A stretch of DNA of 64,000 nt. It comes from Acidobacteriota bacterium (GTDB lineage Bacteria; Acidobacteriota; Holophagae; Acanthopleuribacterales; Acanthopleuribacteraceae). The stretch spans positions 179,217 through 243,216 of the forward strand of contig JAGQSC010000027.1 in the NCBI GenBank assembly GCA_020439745.1, in the 5' to 3' direction. Shown piece after piece: positions 33,899-43,560 of the stretch (position 1 is the first letter of the stretch; every line of letters begins with the position of its first letter). Made by a program: the position numbers and the translations under genes. The notes under the pieces were generated by a model. The model ran no database searches. It saw nothing but the letters and a program-made list of their open reading frames with translations, and was not told where the DNA came from.

Positions 33899-35059
33899 CT
33901 ATGATCCAGGTGATAAGTCAGGCCAGTTGCCGCGTAATGAAGGAGGTATCTCAAAGGCAACCTGCTTCTCGCCATTCCATGAAATCACCAGTCCCTGTAG
34001 CAGCTTTTCGCTGAACAACGAGACCACCTTGCGAAACCGAGGGTCTTCGATTTCCAAGCTTGTTTCGATACGGAAGATCACTTCCAATGCCTTGGTGAGC
34101 ACCTCATCCAACCAGGAATGTTTGTCAGGCACGCCTAACCATTGGATCATTTGAGGGTCCATCAGTTGATGCATCAGCAGAATGGGCATTTCCTTGAGCG
34201 TGTTGCCCAAAACGATCTGTTCCAGAAATGCCAGCAACGAGGCAGTCAATTCGCGGCCAGCTTCTGATGTTCCGAACTGACGTTCTCTGATTCTTGCCCA
34301 AAGGGCCCTGGCGGAGGCCAAATCGGGCATTAGTAGACGCTCGTCAATACCGAGTATGGCGCCCACCGCATTCCAGGCATGCAAATAGGCAAGCTCCTGC
34401 GCCTCACTAACGTCTATTTTGAGAATCTTCAACCCTTCCAGTGTTTCTAGCGAGAACGCCAGCAGCGTGCCTGCCATATCTTCCTGATTGATGGGTTCTC
34501 CGTAGTTGGCTACATCCCAATTCTGCTGTTTGAGGAAGGTTCGAATCGAGGCGTGAATCAGTCGGATCTTTTGCGTCGTGACCAAACCTGCCCCTTGGGG
34601 TCCTAATCCACCTGGCGCCATGACGTTGAGCAAAAACTGGGCTGTTTCCATGATTCGTCGTGTCAGAGGCTTAAGGTTCTTGCCCTTGCCCATCAATCTG
34701 CCCGTACTGAATAGCACCTCGGCACCCCGATGCGCTGCATAACATTCCGGTAGTGACTTACAGAACAGAACCAAAACACATTCGGCTCCACAGGCTTCAA
34801 AGAACTGTTCACCTGTTTGTACTTTCCCCATGTCAACCCAGTTTGGAAGTTGGGCTGTCGTGTGGAAGTAGTCCTGTATTTCTTGCGGCAACCCTGGGGG
34901 CAAGGGTGAACTGTTGGAAACCAGTTGGTCAAGCAGCTTGTCGATGGTCCATTCGTATGCGGTTCCGCGATTCAAGACACCAGCGACCGCAGTGTCCGCA
35001 AGGGGATCGGTCGTTAATCGCATGCGGTCTAAAAATGCATCGCTCAGTACATCTGTCAT
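33899..35059 (-). CDS. MpaB-family (DUF2236) oxygenase
   Basis: The 386-residue soluble protein carries the DUF2236/MpaB/latex-clearing-protein pattern: LPNWVDMGKVQTGEQFF, RRIMETAQFLLNVM, TTQKIRLIHASIRTFL with the candidate haem-side His and Arg, GEPINQEDMAGTLLAFS, and AYLHAWNAVGAILGI. Family members are b-type haem oxygenases that cleave isoprenoid double bonds (rubber, mycophenolic acid precursor) or modify related lipids. It overlaps the SiaB-like kinase gene upstream by 4 bp and precedes the terpene cyclase-like gene, so the operon may link isoprenoid chemistry to the SiaC switch. Confidence 0.82.
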   Translation of the reverse strand: MTDVLSDAFLDRMRLTTDPLADTAVAGVLNRGTAYEWTIDKLLDQLVSNSSPLPPGLPQEIQDYFHTTAQLPNWVDMGKVQTGEQFFEACGAECVLVLFCKSLPECYAAHRGAEVLFSTGRLMGKGKNLKPLTRRIMETAQFLLNVMAPGGLGPQGAGLVTTQKIRLIHASIRTFLKQQNWDVANYGEPINQEDMAGTLLAFSLETLEGLKILKIDVSEAQELAYLHAWNAVGAILGIDERLLMPDLASARALWARIRERQFGTSEAGRELTASLLAFLEQIVLGNTLKEMPILLMHQLMDPQMIQWLGVPDKHSWLDEVLTKALEVIFRIETSLEIEDPRFRKVVSLFSEKLLQGLVISWNGEKQVAFEIPPSLRGNWPDLSPGS

Positions 35060-35607
35060 GTCGTGCCCTCCGTGTTTTGCTGTTTTGTGGGTAGTTTGCC
35101 AATGGTCACATGAACTTCGAAACGATCGTGTCCCTCATCATGGGGAAAAAACATAGCCTTCAACTTGCCATCACTCCAGCGGGCCAATTGCATCAGACCG
35201 ATGCCGCCGCCTGGTCCTGAAGAAGGTTGTTTCAACGTCGCCTGCACGTTTTTTTTGAGTCGATCGCCAGCGGCGTCTAGTTGGTTGAGTCTAATTTGCA
35301 AGGCGGCTACTCGGCCCTTTGTGACCAGGTTTGATGCTGTAACCGTCCAAGTTGTCTCGCTATCGAACAGTTGCAGTTTGCCAATGCCAAGGGATTCTCC
35401 GTTGTTGAGCGGCGCTCGAAGATCTGAGTGGTGCAGCATGTTTTGCCCTAATTCAATGACCGCACGTGACAGACGTCTTATGGGCAGATCCGGGTCGATG
35501 ATCTGTGGCAGACCCTCGGTGATCGCCACCAGCAACGATTGAAACATGGGCCCTTCCAGCGCCAGCAGGCACCTAGGGGTATCTTCTTGTGTTGATTTGA
35601 CTTCCAC
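35056..35607 (-). CDS. SiaB-family protein kinase (DUF6272-like)
   Basis: The 183-residue protein has a degenerate histidine-kinase-type ATPase fold: LSRAVIELGQNMLHHSDL (N box), SNLVTKGRV and SGPGGGIGLMQLARWSDGKL (G box), in the order found in SiaB. In Pseudomonas, SiaB phosphorylates SiaC on a threonine and so keeps the SiaD cyclase off. It is the first gene of the four-gene minus-strand operon that ends with the PP2C gene. The adjacent siaD-siaC pair completes the set. Confidence 0.85.
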   Translation of the reverse strand: MEVKSTQEDTPRCLLALEGPMFQSLLVAITEGLPQIIDPDLPIRRLSRAVIELGQNMLHHSDLRAPLNNGESLGIGKLQLFDSETTWTVTASNLVTKGRVAALQIRLNQLDAAGDRLKKNVQATLKQPSSGPGGGIGLMQLARWSDGKLKAMFFPHDEGHDRFEVHVTIGKLPTKQQNTEGTT

Positions 35608-35859
35608 GATCTGGTCCGTTTGGATTTACCTCATCCTAGTCTCCCCGCGCAATGGACTCAACAGGAAGTTGCAAATGATCTTGTCAACGAGCCGAATCCC
35701 TTTCCGTGATTTGGGAATTACTCGTTCACCCTCTTCTTTCGGTTCAGCCGAGTCTGAAAGGTTGTGGGTGGCCAGGTCCGTGTAAACACAAGGTCAAACT
35801 TAATACGTTCCCGGACAGAAAAATCTGGGCGTCGAGGATAATGTATGAGGAGGTCTAAC

Positions 35860-36483
35860 ATGACTGGGAAATGGGCATTGCTGGTAGTGTGGTCAATGGC
35901 GGTCCTCGGCCAAGACGCTCGCATAGATCTAACTCGGGACTTGGCTCGCCTTCGAAGAGGCGATGCGCAAGTGGATGTGTATCAATTGCGGTTGGCCTAC
36001 GCACGATCCGAAGCTTATGAACCCTACGGGTTGGATCACGGTGACTTCGAAGATCAAATTAAGCAAGCCATTGAAAAGGAGGATTTTGAAGGTGCCTTGA
36101 ACCATGTGGTCGAAGCGCTTGAAACACATCCTCTTTATCCCGATTTTTACTTGCTTGCCCGAATTTGCCATGAATCGCTTGGTCATCAGGATATGGCAAA
36201 GAACTATCAATCCGTGCTTCAAAGTATGTTTGACGCCATCGTCGACGATGCTTTCTGTACCGATCCGAATCAGCCTTGTTTGGTAATTGCCACCTATGAA
36301 GAGTACTTTGTATTGAGTGCACTTGGTCTCACCTTCAAATCGCAATCGTTGACAACCTGTGCGAACAGAGCGTGCGACGAACTCACCGTGCTAGACCCTG
36401 AAAGCGGAGAAACAATCTCGCTCTATTTCGACATCACGTTGCCCACCGAATGGTTAACGGAACGGTTAACCCCCCAGGAATAG
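35860..36483 (+). CDS. DUF4919-like secreted protein
   Basis: The start at ATG 35860 has GAGGAGG just upstream; an ATG at 35845 lies inside that ribosome site. The 207-residue product has a signal peptide (MTGKWALLVVWSMAVLGQ) and a helical, TPR-like body with DVYQLRLAYARSEAYEPYG, ALNHVVEALETHPLYPDFYLLARI and a C-terminal domain (GLTFKSQSLTTC, ISLYFDITLP). This order matches DUF4919. Function is unknown. Confidence 0.75.
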   Translation: MTGKWALLVVWSMAVLGQDARIDLTRDLARLRRGDAQVDVYQLRLAYARSEAYEPYGLDHGDFEDQIKQAIEKEDFEGALNHVVEALETHPLYPDFYLLARICHESLGHQDMAKNYQSVLQSMFDAIVDDAFCTDPNQPCLVIATYEEYFVLSALGLTFKSQSLTTCANRACDELTVLDPESGETISLYFDITLPTEWLTERLTPQE

Positions 36484-36521
36484 GTGTGCATTTGGATCAC
36501 AGACCAGTTCTGTCGCGAAAC

Positions 36522-39314
36522 CTATTCTGTTAGTGGGAATGCACTTGTACCGGAAAGCACGGTTCTTGCCTGATCGCCCCACAACAGGAATCCAGCCCAA
36601 TTCATGTCATCGGAATGGGCCATGATCCAGGCTCCCTCAGACCAAGTATTTGGGAACAAGCTTCGAACCGTGTGTGTGACCTTACCGTTAGCCGGGATAT
36701 TGTTCAAGGCGACTTTAGCCAGTTGCTCGCCCGAGTCGCTGTACAGATTTAACGTGATGTTGCCCGTGACGTCGCTGGTATTTACGGCCACCAGGCCCAC
36801 CCATTCATCCTCGTTTCGGGGTACGCGATCGAAAATCCAGCTGGCTTGGGACTGAGTCGCCGCATTCAGGCCGACTATGAAGCGATCGGGCAAGTGGTTG
36901 GCTGATCCGAAAAGTTCATACCCCACCAAGGGGAGATCCGAGGTCACATCCATCCAAGCTGTTCCATCAGGCAGGCTGGTTTGGTTGTCGGATAAGAGGA
37001 CGATCTTTTCACCTGCGGCCACCGAACGGTCCACGACCTCGACAACGGTGCCCGATGGGTCCACGTACCGCTCAGTGACTTGAGTGGCTTGTTCGTTGGG
37101 GTTCAAATACACCATGCCCGTCCAAAACAGGTCAGTATCTTGCGCCACATGTAGAAATCGTAACTGGGTGGCACCGCTGGACCAAACCGGCAAAGCTGCC
37201 TTGGCCGAACCGTCCTGATAAGCAAACCACTCCATCATGGACAATTGATCCAAATCCCCTTGTCCTGTGATCCATGGTGGTGGTTGGGCAGGCCAAAATG
37301 ATTCGGTCGATTCGCTGTTTTGGGTCCATCCATTTCCAAATCCCGACCAATTTGTCGCTTGGTCTGGCCCGACTAACTGAACTGATTGACCGACAGGTCC
37401 CACGTTGACGGCCGCCACATGGGTTTCGAATAGTGATGTATCTGCAGCGACATGAGGTACCACCCAGTTGGCTGAAACATGGTCGGTGGGACGATAGGCA
37501 GACTGAGTGCCCGGGCCGACCATATCCACGTGAATCGCTAGTTTCTCAGAGCTGGTGACTTTGATCCACGCCAACCGTTCTCTTAGATCGGGGAACCATT
37601 CATCGCTGGTCGCTCGAAGACTCGAGTACGGAGGCAAGGCGCGTGCCAATGGGGTGGGGCCGTAAGAAATACCAATATTGCTGATCCCTTCCACATGGAG
37701 CTGAGCAGCTTTGGGGCTGGGATTAACCATGCTGATCAGCGTGTGGCCCTGTTCATGTTGTTCCAACTCAGGGATTACGTATACTCGATCGGCGGGTGCC
37801 GCCATTTTCTCGTGGATCCACGCCACCGCTCGTGCTACCACCGTATCGGTTCCCACAGCCACGTCATCGGGTGTGAGCCATATCTCTTCATCGACTGGTG
37901 AGCCGCGATGGGTCAAGTAATCGTGATCTACGGTCAGATAACCGCTTCCGGTTGCTTTTTGATACCACCAATTGGAAACCGGCAACACGGGATTATCGGA
38001 TGACGTAAAGCCGCCATTGGTGGCTCTGCCAAAACTCCTAACACGCTCATGGGCACGGATGCGGATCGACTCCCAGTCACCATTGCTCTGTGCGCCCGGG
38101 CCGGTGAGCACGGCTATGGGTTTCTGGTAGGCTTCGGTGCTGGAGCTGAAGGTAAAGCGCCGTTCAGAGAATTGGGGGTGGGGTTTCACGGACCAGAAAT
38201 CATCGGGATCGTTGCCGCGGACATCAAAGGCGCATAAACGCATGATCTTGTTAAACAACAACGCGTAACCACGATGCGCCATCAACATATAACCGCCCAG
38301 ATTACGGCGAAAATCAATAATCAGAGCGTCCGTGTCATGAAGCTCCTGAATGGCGCTGTAAAACTTGTTTTCGATATCCACGGCCGTACTCGTGCTCCAG
38401 GAACCGACGTAGATGTAGCCGATGTGGGTGCCGTCCATACGGCCCCAGGTTAGATGGTCATTGGTTCGCCAGTCCGGCATGGCCACGCCCGCAACGGGTA
38501 ATTGCTCATTGCCATAGGTGTAGCCTGTTTGATTCACCAGTAATGAAGTGGGCAACGAGACCACTTCTCCGGTGTCGTGCCTTCGGATATCGATCGTGTC
38601 AAACAGATGCCAATTCTCTCCTGCTGCCATCACCAGACACTCTTTCATTGCTTTGGGCGTGCTGCCAGCGCCGCCGTTGCGGCGGATTGGGAGCTCTGCG
38701 GCAAGTAACTCATCGATGAGGTCAGGCCAGGGAATGCCATCGTACCCCAGTACAATGTCCCCAGGCTTTAAGTCCAACACGTGGGGTTGTGCCACGCGAT
38801 AGACCAACGCGGTGCCATCTGCAAGCGGGGTCAAACTGGCTCCGAAATGGGATGTGTCGCCCCACGCACCAACCACCATTACAGGCACACCCGGTTGCAG
38901 GGGGGTGCCCCATACCACCGATAAATCGGCGATGTTGGTGTGCAACTCCTCCAGTTGCTGCATGAAATGCGTCATGATCCCGGCGAAACGGCCTCGACTG
39001 ACCCCGGCAGCTATCTCATCACGGTACCGGGCGCGGATCTCATCAATGGTGATGTTCGTGTTGTGAAACGCGCCGTAGTGATCGTGAATATCCTGCCAAA
39101 CATAGTCAAAGAATGCGAGTTTGTCTGCCGTCGATAAGCCTGTCACCCAAGTGGCATCAATCGCCGAAGCCCAATCATGGGCCGAATAGTGGCCTGGCGT
39201 TTTTATGACATGGGACACATCCACCATTTCGTGGGGCTCAAGGTACCGGCCGATCTCCGCGACATAGGGCGTTTTCTCAGAAACCATTAAACCGACAATG
39301 ACGAGAATGAACAT
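36522..39314 (-). CDS. Secreted S41-family peptidase with repeated C-terminal beta modules
   Basis: The 930-residue protein has an N-terminal signal-like segment, a helical cap (about 45-125), a PDZ-like region (HVLDLKPGDIVLGYDGIPW) and the tail-specific protease core. The core has IGYIYVGSWS, DALIIDFRRNLGG and the nucleophile Ser in GPGAQSNGDWE, placed as in C-terminal processing peptidases. From about residue 520 come at least three copies of a beta module (VVPHVAADTSLFETHVAAVN; LHVAQDTDLFWTGMVYLN; WIFDRVPRNEDEWVGLVAVN). The same module seems to be present in two other secreted proteins of this window. Substrate is unknown. Confidence 0.85.
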   Translation of the reverse strand: MFILVIVGLMVSEKTPYVAEIGRYLEPHEMVDVSHVIKTPGHYSAHDWASAIDATWVTGLSTADKLAFFDYVWQDIHDHYGAFHNTNITIDEIRARYRDEIAAGVSRGRFAGIMTHFMQQLEELHTNIADLSVVWGTPLQPGVPVMVVGAWGDTSHFGASLTPLADGTALVYRVAQPHVLDLKPGDIVLGYDGIPWPDLIDELLAAELPIRRNGGAGSTPKAMKECLVMAAGENWHLFDTIDIRRHDTGEVVSLPTSLLVNQTGYTYGNEQLPVAGVAMPDWRTNDHLTWGRMDGTHIGYIYVGSWSTSTAVDIENKFYSAIQELHDTDALIIDFRRNLGGYMLMAHRGYALLFNKIMRLCAFDVRGNDPDDFWSVKPHPQFSERRFTFSSSTEAYQKPIAVLTGPGAQSNGDWESIRIRAHERVRSFGRATNGGFTSSDNPVLPVSNWWYQKATGSGYLTVDHDYLTHRGSPVDEEIWLTPDDVAVGTDTVVARAVAWIHEKMAAPADRVYVIPELEQHEQGHTLISMVNPSPKAAQLHVEGISNIGISYGPTPLARALPPYSSLRATSDEWFPDLRERLAWIKVTSSEKLAIHVDMVGPGTQSAYRPTDHVSANWVVPHVAADTSLFETHVAAVNVGPVGQSVQLVGPDQATNWSGFGNGWTQNSESTESFWPAQPPPWITGQGDLDQLSMMEWFAYQDGSAKAALPVWSSGATQLRFLHVAQDTDLFWTGMVYLNPNEQATQVTERYVDPSGTVVEVVDRSVAAGEKIVLLSDNQTSLPDGTAWMDVTSDLPLVGYELFGSANHLPDRFIVGLNAATQSQASWIFDRVPRNEDEWVGLVAVNTSDVTGNITLNLYSDSGEQLAKVALNNIPANGKVTHTVRSLFPNTWSEGAWIMAHSDDMNWAGFLLWGDQARTVLSGTSAFPLTE

Positions 39315-39551
39315 GTGTGCCCCCCTTTGCGTCTCTTGTTGATCTTAGGCAAGAAAACGCACGAGTCACGCAAAAGATGCCGGGTTTGAGTACCTATACT
39401 TAAGCGCCCGCATAGACCAACCAACCCCATAAAGAACAGGTGGGAAGCGAGCGAACTTACTTCCCAAACCCAGTTCAAACAACGTGTTCAATCATTGGTT
39501 TTGGTGCACCTGAGGTTATGATGACACTTACGTTTCCTGCAGAGATCGAAC

Positions 39552-41945
39552 ATGGATTCATTACTGGGCACAAAAGTCGGGCATATCCGAATCATCAGCC
39601 AGTTGGGTGCTGGCGGGATGGGCGAAGTGTATGTGGGATATGACGAAAACCTGGAGCGACGCGTAGCCGTCAAGGCCGTCCATCGAGACCGTCGCATTCA
39701 TGAACATGCTCAAGCGCGATTGGTCCAAGAAGCTCGTATACTGTCAAAACTCGAACATCCCCACATTTGCCGGCTGTATGACCTGATCCAGCATGGGGAC
39801 GGTGAGTTCCTTGTCATGGAATTGCTTGACGGTGTGAGCTTGCGTCAACACATGAAGAGCGATTTGAAGCATACCGAAAAACTACGCATTGCCATGCAGG
39901 TCTGTGAGGCGTTGGCTGCAGCCCATGCTCGCAACATTATTCATCGTGATCTGAAGCCAGAGAACATCATGGTGACTTCAGATGACACCGTCAAGATTCT
40001 TGATTTTGGATTGGCACGGTCGGATGTCGATCAGCAAGCGTCCACCCTGGAGCAGCTCCCATACGGACAAACCCAAGTGACTGAAAGCATGTCGGCCGTC
40101 CTGCAAACACAGTTGGGAACCATCAAGGGAACGATCCGCTATATGAGCCCAGAACAGGCACGAGGCGAGACGGCAACGGCAGCAAGCGACATGTATTCGT
40201 TTGGGCTGCTCCTACAAGAATTGTTCATGCACGAAAATCCCTATCCTACAGGTCTGACCGAAGAGGCCCTCTTGTGGCGCGCCATGAATGCGGAAACCAG
40301 AGAACTAAAGGGTTTGGATGACGATTTAACGCAACTTATTCAACGGCAAAAGAGTGTCTCCCCCTCCCATCGCTTGACCGCTTCGGACTGCGCCATTCGG
40401 TTGCAATGGATAAGTGACCAACCCAAACGAAAACTTCGACGCTTGGCCTTGGCTTCCTTTGTGATGGTGTTGATCTTGGGCACGCTTTTTTCGTCGATAG
40501 GGTTTTATCGGGCCAAAAGGGCGGTTCGTGCATCTCAAGAAATTAATCTGTTCTTACAGAACATGCTGGTGGAAGTGGATCCGCGAAATGCAGGTATTGA
40601 TCTTAAAGTGATTGACTTGCTGGACGACACGGCCCCTGAAATCGATGTCAAATTTGCAGCCTATCCAGATATTCGCAGCGATTTGCACCATTCCTTCGGC
40701 AGTATCTATCATGCATTGGGAGATTATGAGAATAGTTATCAGCATCTGAAAGTGGCTCGAGACACACGCCTCGCTCGAAATGGTGCCAGCGACAAAGCGA
40801 CCCTCGAATCGGGAAGTGAGATGGTGCTTGTGTTGCTCGCCCTCGGACGCAATGACGACGCGCTGACCCTGGCCGATGAGATCCATACCGACTGTCTTCA
40901 AACATACGGAACTGACCGAGAAGAGACATTGATGGCTGCAAACAAACTGGCTACTGCTCACTGTTTCCTTGGAAATTATGATGTCGCTGAAACACAGCAA
41001 CGCGATTTGTTGAAACGAGCCAAACGTATTCTAGGCGATGATCATCTGGAGACCCTTGATATTCAGAATAATTTAGCGGATACATTGCACTCATTGGGAA
41101 AATACGAAGAATGTGAACAGTTATTGCGCGACATCATCGAAAAGGACCGTGCAGCTGGAAGAACCGAAAATCCAGATCATCTGGTTGCGTTATTTGGATT
41201 TGCGCGCTGTTTGATCGATCTGGGAAGGACGAAAGAGGCCATTGAGATAAGTCGTGACTTGGTGGCTGCTAATGTCCGAGTTTTAGGTGAAGAACACGCG
41301 GAAACCATCGCCTCGACGAATATGTTGGCGGGTGCGCTAAGCGTCGATGGCCAACATCAGGAAGCAGAGCTACTGTTGCGGCAATCGCTTCAGATTGCGT
41401 CAAGAAAATACGGGCGAACCCATCGCGAAACCATAAGCATTAGTAACTCCCTTGCCGTCGTTTTGGTACAACAGCAACGATTTGATGAAGCCATTCCAAT
41501 TATGGAGGATGTTATTTCAAGGGATCGTGAAGTGCTGGGTGATGACCATCCGGATCTCATCGCCAGTTATTACAACTTGGCATTTACATTGACATCTGCA
41601 GGCAGATTTGATGAAGCCGATCATCACTATCAATTCCTGGATGGCCGCTGTTCTGAGTTATTGAGTACTGGGCACCTGGCTTGCCTCAAGGTGCTTCGTG
41701 CCCATACGATCAATCTTTTTGGAATGAAACGATGGGACGAATCCGCGCGTAAGGGATTTGAATTGATGGAACGATGTCGTCAGTCCTTGGGCACAGACAA
41801 CGGGTTTACTTTGATGTGTATTGAGGAATTGGCAGCACGCTTAAAGGGCATGAACCGCCTTGAAGAAGCAGAGCGATTGGATGCTGAGCTTATGAGAATA
41901 CGGAACGATCAGCAGGCTGGGAAAGAAAATAATCAGGAACTTTGA
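39552..41945 (+). CDS. Transmembrane Ser/Thr protein kinase with TPR domain
   Basis: The 797-residue protein has a Hanks-type kinase domain with all key residues: GAGGMGEVYVG, VAVKAV Lys, HRDLKPENIM, DFGLARSD and MSPEQARGE. It is followed by one transmembrane helix (LASFVMVLILGTLFSSIGF near residue 305) and about ten TPR_12-type repeats (GDDHLETLDIQNNLADTLHSLGKYEE and similar). The layout puts the TPR part outside the cytoplasm. Such proteins are common in Acidobacteriota and Myxococcota. The ribosome site before ATG 39552 is weak. Nothing recognisable lies in the 237 bp upstream. Confidence 0.94.
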   Translation: MDSLLGTKVGHIRIISQLGAGGMGEVYVGYDENLERRVAVKAVHRDRRIHEHAQARLVQEARILSKLEHPHICRLYDLIQHGDGEFLVMELLDGVSLRQHMKSDLKHTEKLRIAMQVCEALAAAHARNIIHRDLKPENIMVTSDDTVKILDFGLARSDVDQQASTLEQLPYGQTQVTESMSAVLQTQLGTIKGTIRYMSPEQARGETATAASDMYSFGLLLQELFMHENPYPTGLTEEALLWRAMNAETRELKGLDDDLTQLIQRQKSVSPSHRLTASDCAIRLQWISDQPKRKLRRLALASFVMVLILGTLFSSIGFYRAKRAVRASQEINLFLQNMLVEVDPRNAGIDLKVIDLLDDTAPEIDVKFAAYPDIRSDLHHSFGSIYHALGDYENSYQHLKVARDTRLARNGASDKATLESGSEMVLVLLALGRNDDALTLADEIHTDCLQTYGTDREETLMAANKLATAHCFLGNYDVAETQQRDLLKRAKRILGDDHLETLDIQNNLADTLHSLGKYEECEQLLRDIIEKDRAAGRTENPDHLVALFGFARCLIDLGRTKEAIEISRDLVAANVRVLGEEHAETIASTNMLAGALSVDGQHQEAELLLRQSLQIASRKYGRTHRETISISNSLAVVLVQQQRFDEAIPIMEDVISRDREVLGDDHPDLIASYYNLAFTLTSAGRFDEADHHYQFLDGRCSELLSTGHLACLKVLRAHTINLFGMKRWDESARKGFELMERCRQSLGTDNGFTLMCIEELAARLKGMNRLEEAERLDAELMRIRNDQQAGKENNQEL

Positions 41946-41969
41946 GACATTTCCAGAGGTCCAAATTGC

Positions 41970-41999
41970 AAAAAAAGAGGGGCCGATGAATTCGGCCCC
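41970..41999 (-). terminator. Terminator of the metallopeptidase gene
   Basis: GGGGCCGA (41979-41986) pairs perfectly with TCGGCCCC (41992-41999). On the minus strand the hairpin is followed by seven T (A run 41970-41976). It also lies 26-56 bp beyond the convergent kinase stop and may work in both directions. Confidence 0.88.
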
Positions 42000-42021
42000 C
42001 CAAGATCCTCGACCTCAAGTA

Positions 42022-43527
42022 TTAGTTGTTATGGACGAAGGGACCAGCCGTGCTGGTGTTGCCCGACGCATCGGTGGATTGGACAGAATACTCATAGGAC
42101 ACGTTGCGCGAACCGCGGAACGACATGGAATGTTCCGTAACCAGGTTCGAATCAGAGAAGGGCGCTGAGCCGGTGAAAATGACTACGGAATCCGCGGGTT
42201 CATCCGTCGTCCAGGAGATGCGGAAGTTGCGGCCGCCCGTAGAGGCGGACGATACGTTGCTGATCACCGGTGGTGTTACATCACCTGTGCCGTCATTTAC
42301 GGATACTGATTGGCTGGTCGTGTTCGTGGCGCCATCATTGTCGGTCACGGTCAGCGTGACGTTGTAGGTGCCAGCGCTTGCATAGGCATGGTTGGTTGTC
42401 ACGCCGCTGCCGCTGGAGTTGTCGCCGAAGTTCCATGCATAAGACACGATGTTGCCGTCAGGATCGTTGCTGCCACTGGCGTTGAATGATGCATTCAAGA
42501 GATTTGTGGATACGGTGAACGATGCGCTTGGAGGCAAATTGCCTGTGCCACCGCCACCGACCAGTCCGGCCAGGGCATCTTTGGTCCAACACTGAACACG
42601 TCGCGCCTGTTTGGGTGAAAGGTATGAGAGGCAGGTGTCAGGACCGTAGCCCATGATGTTTTCGGGTTGGGTCGCGCCCCAAGAAGTGCCTTGACAGTCC
42701 GTACCACCGGGCGCCGAACAGTTGTAGTTAGTCGGTGTGGGTGGCGTGTCGTCGGCAAAGTCACCGCGGATGTCGCCTTCTTGACCACTGGCGAATTCAT
42801 AACAGTCTGCGCATGAAGTCACTTCGCTGACGCCGTGGTGCGTATGCCACAAGCCCAGACAATGGCCCATTTCGTGGCTCATGGTTTTTCCGCCGGCACC
42901 CATGGCAATGTTGTTCATCCACAATCCACCTTGGGCCGTCAGTGCATCTGCGTCCCAGGGGAAGGTGCCGATGCCCAACAACACACCCAATCGTCCTTGC
43001 TTCTGGGCAGAGACATAAATGTTGAGATACTGGGTAGGGTTCACGGCGTATTTGGCCTTCATGCCGGCAATGTCTTGGGCGTACTTGCCACTGTAGGAAT
43101 AGGCCGATATCTCGTCGTAAGCGTCGTCGTTGTGAAACTGTATTTCTGAAACTTGAAACTGGAGTCCGGTGCCATTGTTGGCATAGTCAAAGTTCATTTC
43201 ATTGATGGAATCCCATACTGTTGACTCGCTAACGCCTCCATTGCCGCTACCGTCACGCATGACGTGTACGACGACGTTAATCGTTAAGCTTTCCATTTGC
43301 GTGGCATCTCGGTTGGCCGGGAAGTCACACATACCTTCTGTGGGGCAGCCTGCTTTGTATCGATCGCTCAGGTCAACCAATGACTCTTTTTTCAAATCCC
43401 ATTGCTCTTGGGTGGCGCACCAGTGTTCGCCTTGTTTGGCGTGTATGTATTGGGTGTTCTCTAAGGGGCTAACCTGTAATTCAGGTCCTGCCGTGTTTCC
43501 TGCCATCAAATGGGCTGCGCCTACCAT
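42022..43527 (-). CDS. Secreted M43-type metallopeptidase with PKD domain; signal-peptide start broken by a TGA
   Basis: The open frame from ATG 43527 encodes 501 residues. It has an M43 (pappalysin-like) catalytic domain with zinc motif HEMGHCLGLWHTH, a PKD domain (ASFNASGSNDPDGNIVSYAWNFGD in two halves) and a fibronectin-like tail. A secreted enzyme needs a signal peptide. Upstream in the same frame the codons read ATG-TGA-CTT-AAA-GTT-GCA (from 43560), preceded by GAGGAG at 43571-43576. So the natural signal peptide (Met-X-LKVATVLCAMVGAAHLMA) has a TGA at codon 2, one change from CGA (Arg). The gene is therefore either a very recent pseudogene or starts at an internal codon with a shortened signal. 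Confidence 0.8.
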   Translation of the reverse strand: MVGAAHLMAGNTAGPELQVSPLENTQYIHAKQGEHWCATQEQWDLKKESLVDLSDRYKAGCPTEGMCDFPANRDATQMESLTINVVVHVMRDGSGNGGVSESTVWDSINEMNFDYANNGTGLQFQVSEIQFHNDDAYDEISAYSYSGKYAQDIAGMKAKYAVNPTQYLNIYVSAQKQGRLGVLLGIGTFPWDADALTAQGGLWMNNIAMGAGGKTMSHEMGHCLGLWHTHHGVSEVTSCADCYEFASGQEGDIRGDFADDTPPTPTNYNCSAPGGTDCQGTSWGATQPENIMGYGPDTCLSYLSPKQARRVQCWTKDALAGLVGGGGTGNLPPSASFTVSTNLLNASFNASGSNDPDGNIVSYAWNFGDNSSGSGVTTNHAYASAGTYNVTLTVTDNDGATNTTSQSVSVNDGTGDVTPPVISNVSSASTGGRNFRISWTTDEPADSVVIFTGSAPFSDSNLVTEHSMSFRGSRNVSYEYSVQSTDASGNTSTAGPFVHNN

Positions 43528-43560
43528 GGCGCACAGAACAGTTGCAACTTTAAGTCACAT

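Noticed and set aside
36522..36600. Riboswitch-like elements near secreted protein genes
   Set aside because: No conserved cyclic di-GMP, cobalamin or similar aptamer core could be recognised here or in other upstream regions.
43555..43557. Selenocysteine at the TGA of the metallopeptidase
   Set aside because: Codon 2 of a signal peptide is not a plausible site, and no SECIS-like hairpin directly follows.
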